In this document: one piece after another, positions 1 to 5,065 of the stretch
Layout: each line of letters starts with the position of its first letter
Numbering within the stretch: position 1 is the first letter of the stretch
From: Pseudomonadota bacterium
GTDB taxonomy: Bacteria > Pseudomonadota > Gammaproteobacteria > Pseudomonadales > Oceanobacteraceae
Assembly (NCBI GenBank): GCA_023399105.1
Contig: JAEWQT010000077.1
Span: 1-5,700, forward strand
Length of the DNA: 5,700 nucleotides
Direction: 5' to 3'
The notes under the pieces: generated by a model
The model's input: only the letters and a program-made list of their open reading frames with translations
The model's database searches: none
What the model was told of the DNA's origin: nothing
Translations under genes and position numbers: made by a program

Positions 1-530
1 TCGTGGTGCAGAATTTCCGGAATCGGGCGGGTATCGCCGCTGTAAAAAAACAGCCCCGGCACCTGTAACGCAAAGCTGGAACCGGGCGCGTGGTGACGGG
101 TGGCGTGCAGGCGGAAATTCAGCCCGGCGTGGGTAAAGCCTGCGGTCACCGGCAACAGCTGAAAGGCTTGCCAGAAATCATGCCCGCCTTCGGCCATGCT
201 GCCGGGGTAGGTGGCTAGCCGCTGATGCAGCAGCGGAATTAAGCCCAGCGGCACATAGAGTGGAATGGGGGCGGCGTTTTGCAGCCTGGCCCGCACGGTC
301 AGAATTTCCAGATCGGCAATATGGTCAAGATGGCCGTGGGTGATAAACACGGCGGGCGGCAAACCGCCAAAGCATTGCTGAAAGGCATTTAACGTACCGG
401 GGCCGCAATCAATCAGTAACCGTGGCTGGTTATGCTCACACAGGGTGGCCGCCGAACATCCCATAGCCAGCTCACCGCCACTGCCGGTACCATGAAAAAC
501 CAAAGAATATTGTGCTGTGGGCTGGGTCAT
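1..530 (-). CDS. MBL-fold metallo-hydrolase, RNase Z-like (partial, 3' end outside window)
   Basis: This is an N-terminal fragment of 176 residues that begins [10 protein letters not shown] and is still open where the window ends. What is seen: an N-terminal GTGSGG turn (residues 14-19), a strand ending LLIDCGPGT (38-46), and the zinc-binding motif ITHGHLDH (63-70), which matches the HxHxDH signature of the metallo-beta-lactamase fold. A His pair follows at 147-148, and YSGDTRP (163-169) supplies the metal-bridging Asp166. The SGDT form and the spacing are those of the RNase Z / Lactamase_B_2 branch, whose members include tRNA 3'-processing nucleases and phosphodiesterases. I cannot tell which substrate this one uses, because the C-terminal half and the flexible-arm region are missing. 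No signal peptide is visible, so it is probably cytoplasmic. The ATG at 530-528 is preceded by only a weak Shine-Dalgarno-like GAGCCAGG. It is transcribed divergently from msrA. Confidence 0.85.
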   Translation of the reverse strand, partial: MTQPTAQYSLVFHGTGSGGELAMGCSAATLCEHNQPRLLIDCGPGTLNAFQQCFGGLPPAVFITHGHLDHIADLEILTVRARLQNAAPIPLYVPLGLIPLLHQRLATYPGSMAEGGHDFWQAFQLLPVTAGFTHAGLNFRLHATRHHAPGSSFALQVPGLFFYSGDTRPIPEILHH

Positions 531-551
531 CCTGGCTCACCAATAAAAATC

Positions 552-556
552 AGGAG
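552..556 (+). promoter_or_regulatory. Ribosome binding site of msrA
   Basis: AGGAG lies 7 bases before the ATG at 564. It decides the start: the same frame stays open back to 432, but no comparable site precedes the upstream ATGs, and the extra 44 residues would overlap the divergent hydrolase and look unlike any MsrA. Confidence 0.8.
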
Positions 557-560
557 AAGC

Positions 561-588
561 ATTATGTGGCGTCCGAAACTCATGTCCA
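561..588 (-). promoter_or_regulatory. Candidate sigma70 promoter for the divergent MBL hydrolase
   Basis: Read on the minus strand, TGGACA (588-583) matches 5 of 6 bases of the -35 consensus. After a 16-base spacer, CATAAT (566-561) matches 5 of 6 bases of the -10 consensus. Transcription would start near 554, giving a leader of about 24 bases before the ATG at 530. The -10 box covers the msrA start codon on the opposite strand. This is a pattern match only. Confidence 0.4.
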
Positions 589-1205
589 TACCCAGTGCCG
601 CCGAAGCTCTGCCGGGGCGTGAGCAGCCCTTGTTCAGCGTAGCGGCAACGCATTATGTGAACGGCAACCTTATTACCGGTCCGTGCCCGGACGGGCTGGC
701 CGAATTAATGGTCGGCATGGGCTGTTTCTGGGGCGCAGAGCGTAAATTCTGGAGTTTACCCGGTGTGTACTCAACGGCCGTTGGCTATGGCGCCGGCCAC
801 ACGCCGAGCCCCACCTATGAGGAAGTGTGCAGCGGCTTAACCGGCCACAACGAACTGGTGCGCATCTGGTATGATCCGGCGCAAATCAGTCTGGAAGAAT
901 TGCTGATAGTCTTCTGGGAAAATCACGATGCCACTCAGGGCATGCGTCAGGGCAATGATATCGGCACTCAGTACCGATCCGGTATTTATGTGGCCAGCAG
1001 CGATGAAGCTGAACGGGCAGCCGCCAGTAAGGCGCACTATCAGCAGCGCTTGCGCCATGCCGGCTACCCGGACATTACCACTGAAATTTGCACCGGCATT
1101 GAATTTTACCTGGCTGAAACTTATCACCAGCAATATCTGGCGAAAAATCCCAACGGCTATTGTGGGTTAGGGGGCTGTCCGGTGAGTTTCATGCCCGCAA
1201 ACTGA
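564..1205 (+). CDS. msrA: Peptide-methionine (S)-S-oxide reductase MsrA
   Basis: MsrA reduces the S epimer of methionine sulfoxide in proteins and free methionine, with electrons from thioredoxin; it acts in the cytoplasm. The 213-residue product is about the length of E. coli MsrA (212). The catalytic motif GCFWGAER places the nucleophile at Cys54. It is followed by the family blocks [18 protein letters not shown] and TGHNE, then by [24 protein letters not shown] and the TTEI block, all close to the E. coli enzyme. The N-terminal arm before residue 48 ([18 protein letters not shown]) is the long proteobacterial form. The C-terminal recycling region reads YCGLGGC, with cysteines at 200 and 205. 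That is a shorter spacing than the CGIGGIGVC of E. coli, so disulfide relay may use a slightly different geometry. It is probably the first gene of an operon with the ParA-like gene 36 bases downstream. Confidence 0.96.
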   Translation: MWRPKLMSIPSAAEALPGREQPLFSVAATHYVNGNLITGPCPDGLAELMVGMGCFWGAERKFWSLPGVYSTAVGYGAGHTPSPTYEEVCSGLTGHNELVRIWYDPAQISLEELLIVFWENHDATQGMRQGNDIGTQYRSGIYVASSDEAERAAASKAHYQQRLRHAGYPDITTEICTGIEFYLAETYHQQYLAKNPNGYCGLGGCPVSFMPAN

Positions 1206-1230
1206 GACGTTAAACAGGACAAAATACATT

Positions 1231-1235
1231 AAGGA
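1231..1235 (+). promoter_or_regulatory. Ribosome binding site of the ParA-like gene
   Basis: AAGGA, within AAGGAAG, sits 6 bases before the ATG at 1242. It supports that start, which places the Walker motif near the N terminus as in other ParA ATPases. Confidence 0.65.
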
Positions 1236-1241
1236 AGCCAC

Positions 1242-1979
1242 ATGCGAACGCTGGCGATTTATCAGTTAAAAGGTGGGGTCGGAAAAACCACGGCTGCTGT
1301 TAATTTAGCCGCCCTGGCGGCTCAGGACGGGTTGCGCACCCTGGTGTGGGATCTCGATCCGCAAGGCGCCGCCGGCTGGATGCTGAACGCCGAAGCACGC
1401 CAGCCGCAGCTGCAGCTGTGGCAGCAGCAACAGCCGATCAATCATTTTATTTGCCATACCGAAGTGGAGCGCCTGGACGTGCTGCCCGGTGATATGTCGT
1501 TGCGCAAACTGCTGCAATTATTTCCCAAACGCAAAGAAACCCGCGATTTTCTCGCCGCTGCCTTAAGCCAGCTGAGCGAAACCTACGCACTGGTGATTCT
1601 GGATTGTCCGCCGTTGTTAAGCCCCACCATGGACGGCGTGTTGCAGGCCGCCGACCGCATTTTGCTGCCGGTTGAACCCTCGGCTTTATCACTGCGCGCC
1701 TACCACCAGTTGCGTGAGCACTGCGACTGGGTCAAAAACGCCCAGTGGTTGCCGTTCGCCAACCTGATCGACCGGCGCAAACCCGCCCACATTCAATGGG
1801 TGCGTGACACCTTGCCCGGGCATCCGGAGTTTTTACCCACCTTTGTGTCCTGGTCGGCCACCGCCGAACGCATGGCCCAGAACCGCGCGCCGGTGGTGCT
1901 GGAACAGCCGGCGACGCCGATGGCCCGCAACTATGCCGCGCTGTGGCAAACGGTGCGGCCATTGCTGAAGCTGGGCTAG
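1242..1979 (+). CDS. ParA/MinD-type ATPase, orphan (no ParB beside it)
   Basis: A 245-residue P-loop ATPase of the SIMIBI class. The deviant Walker A motif KGGVGKTT spans residues 10-17, with signature Lys10 and P-loop Lys15. The A' motif DLDPQG is at 37-42 and the Walker B strand VILDCPP at 118-124. The C-terminal part (SATAERMAQNRAPVV, then MARNYAALWQTV) is the usual ParA ending. Family members form ATP-dependent dimers that bind DNA nonspecifically or the membrane, and they position plasmids, chromosome origins or large protein complexes. No helix-turn-helix precedes the ATPase domain, so this is the short, chromosomal or type Ib-like size. No ParB, FlhF, chemotaxis or cellulose gene is visible nearby, so the cargo is unknown. 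A glutamine-rich stretch (residues 56-64, QLQLWQQQQ) is lineage-specific filler. The gene lies between msrA and a TatD gene that starts 9 bases after its stop, suggesting cotranscription. Confidence 0.88.
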   Translation: MRTLAIYQLKGGVGKTTAAVNLAALAAQDGLRTLVWDLDPQGAAGWMLNAEARQPQLQLWQQQQPINHFICHTEVERLDVLPGDMSLRKLLQLFPKRKETRDFLAAALSQLSETYALVILDCPPLLSPTMDGVLQAADRILLPVEPSALSLRAYHQLREHCDWVKNAQWLPFANLIDRRKPAHIQWVRDTLPGHPEFLPTFVSWSATAERMAQNRAPVVLEQPATPMARNYAALWQTVRPLLKLG

Positions 1980-1988
1980 GTTAAGACC

Positions 1989-2792
1989 GTGTGGATCGAC
2001 AGCCACTGCCATTTTGATTTTGCCGTGTTTGCCGGCCAGCGCGGGCAACTCTGGCAGCAGGCGCAGCAATTCGGGGTGGGGGGGCTGATCATTCCCGGCG
2101 TCAGCCGTGTTCAGGGCAGACAATTGCCCGCTTTCTGTGCGGGCAAGCCCTGGCGTTACGCGCAGGGCTTACATCCGTATTTTCTGTCTCAGCATCAACG
2201 GGCCGATCTGGATTGGCTGGAACAACAGTTGCGGGATGATCCGGCCGTGCTGGCGGTGGGTGAGATCGGGCTGGACAGTGTCTTAGCCGCTGGTGATAGC
2301 AGCCTGCTGCAACAGCAGTGGGATTTTTTCAGCGCTCAGGTGCAGCTGGCACAGCGTTATGGTAAACGGCTGATTCTGCACATTCGTGGCCAGCACGATC
2401 AGGCCTGCGCCTTTCTGCGCCACCAGTGTTTTAGCGGTGGCGGCATAGTGCACGCCTTCAGCGGCAGCGAGCAACAGGGCCGGGCCTGGCTGGCGCTGGG
2501 GTTTAAACTCGGCATTGGCGGTGCCATGACTCATCCGCGGGCGCACAAACTGCGGCGTACCATCGCCGCCTTACCGGCCGACGCCTGGCTGTTGGAAACC
2601 GATAGCCCGGATATGCCCCCGGCGTTCTGGGCCGGCCCGGTCAATAGTCCGGCCGCCATTCCGTTACTAGGCGCCTGCCTGGCGGCGCTGCAGCAATCCG
2701 ACCTTGGTGATGTTCAGCAGCAACAAATAACGACCTTGTCTGTGCTGTGGCCCGGATTGCCTGGGGCAATACAGGCCAGTCAGATCAACTGA
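1989..2792 (+). CDS. TatD-family metal-dependent hydrolase (YjjV-like)
   Basis: A 267-residue TIM-barrel hydrolase of the amidohydrolase superfamily. TatD relatives are metal-dependent DNases or exonucleases; some remove D-amino acids from tRNA. Visible metal and active-site residues are His6 and His8 (DSHCHFDF), Glu92 (VGEIGLD), His131 (LILHIRG), His155 (GIVHAFSG) and Asp205 (LLETDSPDMP), so the site looks complete. FSGS, GIGGAMTHPRA and the ETDSPDMP block resemble E. coli YjjV more than TatD itself. The usual C-terminal N-x-x-x-L-F helix is degenerate here (TTLSVLWPGL). The start is GTG at 1989, chosen because it puts DSHCH at residues 4-8, as the family requires; only a weak AGG, overlapping the previous stop codon, precedes it. 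The 9-base gap suggests translational coupling to the ParA-like gene. The exact substrate cannot be read from the sequence. Confidence 0.92.
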   Translation: MWIDSHCHFDFAVFAGQRGQLWQQAQQFGVGGLIIPGVSRVQGRQLPAFCAGKPWRYAQGLHPYFLSQHQRADLDWLEQQLRDDPAVLAVGEIGLDSVLAAGDSSLLQQQWDFFSAQVQLAQRYGKRLILHIRGQHDQACAFLRHQCFSGGGIVHAFSGSEQQGRAWLALGFKLGIGGAMTHPRAHKLRRTIAALPADAWLLETDSPDMPPAFWAGPVNSPAAIPLLGACLAALQQSDLGDVQQQQITTLSVLWPGLPGAIQASQIN

Positions 2793-2833
2793 GACGCGCG
2801 TTTATCGCGGCGGACAAGAGAGCCGGACAAACC

Positions 2834-2866
2834 TTATGTGGTTCGCCACAATGAGCTCATACATAA
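2834..2866 (+). repeat. Hairpin and nested inverted repeats in the tatD-Yip1 gap
   Basis: TGTGG-TTCG-CCACA (2837-2850) forms a perfect 5-bp stem with a UUCG tetraloop. It is followed at once by the 10-base palindrome ATGAGCTCAT (2851-2860). An alternative outer stem pairs TTATGT (2834-2839) with ACATAA (2861-2866), competing with the base of the tetraloop hairpin. No T tract follows on the plus strand; seven A residues do, so this is not an ordinary plus-strand terminator. It could be an RNA structure in the transcript or protein-binding half sites. Confidence 0.4.
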
Positions 2867-2872
2867 AAAAAG

Positions 2873-2888
2873 CTGATCAACCGATCAG
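2873..2888 (+). repeat. Inverted repeat with two GATC sites upstream of the Yip1-family gene
   Basis: CTGATC-AACC-GATCAG is a perfect 6-bp inverted repeat with a 4-base loop. It lies 48 bases before the ATG at 2936. Each arm contains a GATC, and GATCAG recurs at 2921-2926 next to the ribosome binding site. It may be an operator or a small RNA hairpin; no T tract follows, so a terminator is unlikely. Confidence 0.35.
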
Positions 2889-2924
2889 ACCTCACCCGTA
2901 ATAACTGCCAATAATCATCAGATC

Positions 2925-2930
2925 AGGGAG
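2925..2930 (+). promoter_or_regulatory. Ribosome binding site of the Yip1-family gene
   Basis: AGGGAG precedes two adjacent in-frame ATGs. The spacing is 5 bases to the first (2936) and 8 bases to the second (2939), so the second may be the main start. The proteins would differ by one residue. Confidence 0.65.
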
Positions 2931-2935
2931 CGCTT

Positions 2936-3538
2936 ATGATGTTGAACCACGTATTGGGATTACTCACCAACCCCCGCCACCAATGGCAAACCCTGCGGCG
3001 GCAGCACAGCAGCTCGATTGTCGAAGTCTTTATCCGCTATTTGCTGGTGCTGGCGTTAATTCCCACGCTGGCGTTGTTAGTGGGCACCACGCTGGTGGGT
3101 TGGAGCATAAACGGCACTGAGCCGGTGGTACTGAGCATTCGTACCGCCGTCCCCATGGCGCTGGTGTTTTATCTGCTGTTACTGCTGGGGGTGGTGATGA
3201 TGGCCTACCTGATGTTTGGCATGGAGCGCTATTTCGGTGCTCAACCGGATTTCGAGCGCTGTCTGGTGTTTGCCATCTTTACGTCGGTCCCTCTGTTTCT
3301 GGCCGGTATCAGTGGCTTGTATCCGCTGTTGCTGTTCAACATTCCGGTGGTGGTGGTGGCGGCCGGTTACAGCCTGTATTTGCTGTACATCGGGCTGCCG
3401 GTGTTTATGGACCTTACCCCGCAGCAGGGGGCGAAGTTTGCCACCGCCATTGTCGTGGCCGGACTGGCGGCCTTAATGGGGTGTTTTCTGATCATTGGCT
3501 TGGTCTGGATGGGAGGAATGGCGTGGTTGCCCGCCTGA
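2936..3538 (+). CDS. Yip1-family (DUF1282-type) inner-membrane protein
   Basis: A 200-residue, very hydrophobic protein. After a short cytoplasm-like N terminus (NHVLGLLTNPRHQWQTLRRQ), about five membrane segments can be drawn, near residues 33-55, 73-95, 109-127, 129-153 and 169-192. The N-terminal NP..W motif, the central FERCLVFAIFTSVPLFLAG block and the YLLYIGLPVFM motif followed by the TPQQGAKFATAIVVAG helix are the pattern I associate with bacterial Yip1/DUF1282 proteins. These are small polytopic membrane proteins of unknown function, distantly related to eukaryotic Yip1 transport proteins. No catalytic residues are apparent. It is separated from tatD by 143 bases with hairpins and is followed by a likely terminator, so it may be a single-gene unit or the end of the upstream operon. 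The family call is from remembered pattern, not a search. Confidence 0.8.
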   Translation: MMLNHVLGLLTNPRHQWQTLRRQHSSSIVEVFIRYLLVLALIPTLALLVGTTLVGWSINGTEPVVLSIRTAVPMALVFYLLLLLGVVMMAYLMFGMERYFGAQPDFERCLVFAIFTSVPLFLAGISGLYPLLLFNIPVVVVAAGYSLYLLYIGLPVFMDLTPQQGAKFATAIVVAGLAALMGCFLIIGLVWMGGMAWLPA

Positions 3539-3547
3539 AGTGGCACA

Positions 3548-3594
3548 AACGCATCGGGTTATGGCGGATCCGGTGCGTTGATTGTTGTCATTTT
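3548..3594 (+). terminator. Likely Rho-independent terminator after the Yip1-family gene
   Basis: The arms at 3548-3559 (AACGCATCGGGT) and 3568-3579 (ATCCGGTGCGTT) pair over 12 bp with two G-U pairs, around an 8-base loop. The following sequence from 3580 is T-rich but interrupted (GATTGTTGTCATTTTG), which makes it a weaker than ideal terminator. It begins 9 bases after the stop codon at 3536-3538, where a terminator is expected. Confidence 0.5.
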
Positions 3595-3603
3595 GTTACA
3601 ACA
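3583..3603. repeat. Inverted repeat TGTTGT-N9-ACAACA
   Basis: A perfect 6-base inverted repeat (3583-3588 and 3598-3603) with a 9-base spacer, about 65 bases before the DUF1329 start. It overlaps both -35-like hexamers in this gap, so it could be an operator for a dimeric regulator. It also lies in the T-rich tail of the terminator and could be chance. Confidence 0.3.
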
Positions 3604-3621
3604 GATTGATCATTCTTTCAT
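3585..3621 (+). promoter_or_regulatory. Candidate promoter region of the DUF1329 gene
   Basis: Two overlapping sigma70-like pairs are possible. TTGTCA (3585-3590, 5 of 6) with GATCAT (3608-3613, 4 of 6) has 17-base spacing. TTGTTA (3593-3598, 4 of 6) with TTTCAT (3616-3621, 4 of 6) also has 17-base spacing. Both place transcription start 40-50 bases before the ATG at 3668. A promoter is expected here after the terminator, but neither match is strong. Confidence 0.35.
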
Positions 3622-3667
3622 CAGTGAGTAGCCTCGCTGCCTTCCCATATTTGCTCTGGATGATGCG

Positions 3668-5011
3668 ATGAAAATGTTCAGTGTATTGCTGGCGTGTTTA
3701 ATATTGTCGATGCCTGCTCTGGCGGCCGTAAGCCCTCAGGAAGCGGCCCGTTTGGGCAATGATCTGACCCCGGTCGGGGCGGAAAAGTCTGGCAATGGTC
3801 GTGATATTCCGGCCTGGACTGGTGGTTTGCCTAAAGACACCAGCCATGTTCCCGGTGCTTACCACAAAGATCCCTTTGCCACTGACAAGCCCCTGTTCCG
3901 TATTAACGCGGCCAATGTGCAACAGCACCGCCAGCGTCTGACCGATGGCCAGGTGGCCTTGCTGCAGCGTTTTCCGGACCTGTATTTCGAGGTGTATCCC
4001 ACCCGGCGTTCGGCTTCGTATCCGCAATATGTATACGACGGCATTAAAACCAACGCCACCCGCGCCAACCTGATGAAATACGGTGCCGGTGTGACCGGTG
4101 CCACCATGTCGTCACCGTTCCCGATTCCGACCGAAGGGCTGGAAGTGCTGTGGAACCATACGCTGCGTTTCCGTGGCCACTCGCTGGGTTACACCGCCGT
4201 AGCATCGTCGGTAACCGCCAGCGGCAATCGCATGGATGTGCTGCGCGAGTATCAGTATTTTATCAACTACAGCGTCCCCGGCGCTCTTCCACAGGATCTG
4301 AACAACAATATTTTCTTCCTGAAACGCAAAACCCTGGCCCCGGCCAAGCTCTCCGGCAGCATTACGCTGGTACACGAAACCCTGGACCAGGTGCAGTCGC
4401 CGCGTAAATCCTGGATCTACATGCAGGGTCAGCGCCGTCTGCGCCGTACTCCGGACCTGGCTTACGACACCGCTGACATTAACACCGACTCCATCCGCAC
4501 CATTGATCAGGTGGATATGTTTAACGGTGCGCCCGACTATTACGACTGGGCGTTAAAAGGCAAGCAGGAGATTTATATTCCCTACAACGCTTACCGCGTG
4601 CATCAGGGCAACCTGAAACTGGATAACATTCTGCTGGCGCAGCACATTAATCCGCAGCATCTGCGTTACGAAGCTCACCGGGTGTGGGTGGTGGAAGCCA
4701 AACTGCGTGTGGGGTTCAATCATCGCTACGCAACCCGTCGCTATTACGTGGATGAGGATTCCTGGTCCATTGTGTACGCCGAAGAGTATGACGAAGACGG
4801 TGAGCTGCTGCAGGTAACCGAAGCACACACCATCAACTACTACGATATGCAGGTGGTGTTCCCCACACTGGAAGTCACCTACGATCTGGAAAACCGCCGT
4901 TACTACGTCGAAGGCCTGGATAACGAACGCGGTGCCACCATCAACTTCGCTGTAGACTTTAACCCCAACGACTTTTCGCCCAACGCCATCCGCCGCGAGG
5001 CCGTGCGCTGA
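3668..5011 (+). CDS. Exported DUF1329-family protein
   Basis: A 447-residue protein with a clear signal peptide: MKMFSVLLACLILSMPALAA, with cleavage probably after the ALA at residues 17-19, so it is periplasmic or outer-membrane associated. The mature part shows the blocks I recognise from DUF1329 (PF07044): an N-terminal GLPKD region, WIYMQGQRRLRRTPDLAYD (249-267), IDQVDMFNGAPDYYDWALKGKQEIYIPYN (279-307), RYEAHRVWVVEA (333-344) and RRYYVDEDSWSIVYAEEYD (357-375). The length is usual for the family. Its function is unproven. DUF1329 genes often neighbour a DUF1302 gene and RND-type exporter or regulator genes, and a role in handling hydrophobic compounds at the outer membrane has been suggested. 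No DUF1302 gene is in this window. The start ATG has only a weak GGAT-like Shine-Dalgarno; a second ATG at 3674 would remove two residues. It is followed at 55 bases by an MltC-like gene. Confidence 0.9.
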   Translation: MKMFSVLLACLILSMPALAAVSPQEAARLGNDLTPVGAEKSGNGRDIPAWTGGLPKDTSHVPGAYHKDPFATDKPLFRINAANVQQHRQRLTDGQVALLQRFPDLYFEVYPTRRSASYPQYVYDGIKTNATRANLMKYGAGVTGATMSSPFPIPTEGLEVLWNHTLRFRGHSLGYTAVASSVTASGNRMDVLREYQYFINYSVPGALPQDLNNNIFFLKRKTLAPAKLSGSITLVHETLDQVQSPRKSWIYMQGQRRLRRTPDLAYDTADINTDSIRTIDQVDMFNGAPDYYDWALKGKQEIYIPYNAYRVHQGNLKLDNILLAQHINPQHLRYEAHRVWVVEAKLRVGFNHRYATRRYYVDEDSWSIVYAEEYDEDGELLQVTEAHTINYYDMQVVFPTLEVTYDLENRRYYVEGLDNERGATINFAVDFNPNDFSPNAIRREAVR

Positions 5012-5034
5012 CAAGCGCCGGCCCACTGGCTACA

Positions 5035-5058
5035 CTGGGCAGCCAAGCCGCTGCCCGG
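5035..5058 (+). repeat. GC-rich hairpin between the DUF1329 and MltC-like genes
   Basis: GGGCAGC (5037-5043) and GCTGCCC (5050-5056) form a perfect 7-bp stem around the loop CAAGCC. It can extend by a U-G and a C-G pair to 9 bp. It ends 7 bases before the GTG start at 5066, so it occupies the place where a ribosome binding site should be. No T tract follows directly (TAAACCCG), so it is more likely an RNA stability or translation-control element than an intrinsic terminator. An overlapping 5-bp pairing (5021-5025 with 5036-5040) could compete with it. Confidence 0.45.
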
Positions 5059-5065
5059 TAAACCC

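Noticed and set aside
432..563. Upstream in-frame extension of msrA by 44 residues
   Set aside because: It overlaps the divergent hydrolase gene, lacks a good ribosome binding site, and encodes sequence unlike MsrA. The ATG at 564 has AGGAG at proper spacing and gives the usual length.
1398..1436. CAG-rich repeat stretch in the ParA-like gene
   Set aside because: It encodes a glutamine-rich variable loop and shows no exact periodicity beyond codon reuse.
1833..2123. Minus-strand open frame across the ParA-tatD junction
   Set aside because: Both plus-strand genes are well supported by motifs, and the antisense product shows no family features.
2797..2809. CGCG-TTTAT-CGCG just after the tatD stop as a terminator
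   Set aside because: The stem is only 4 bp and has no following T run.
2837..2850. UUCG hairpin as a tatD terminator
   Set aside because: The stem is only 5 bp and no T tract follows on the plus strand. The nearby T tract on the minus strand precedes the hairpin, and no minus-strand gene ends there.
3668..3700. Possible lipobox LLAC (residues 7-10) in the DUF1329 protein
   Set aside because: The cysteine is too close to the N terminus and is followed by more hydrophobic residues, with a clear ALA cleavage site at 17-19. An ordinary signal peptide fits better.
4553..5026. 157-residue open frame on the minus strand opposite the DUF1329 gene
   Set aside because: The plus-strand frame encodes a recognisable family end to end. 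The antisense frame has no recognisable motif and reflects codon bias of the real gene.
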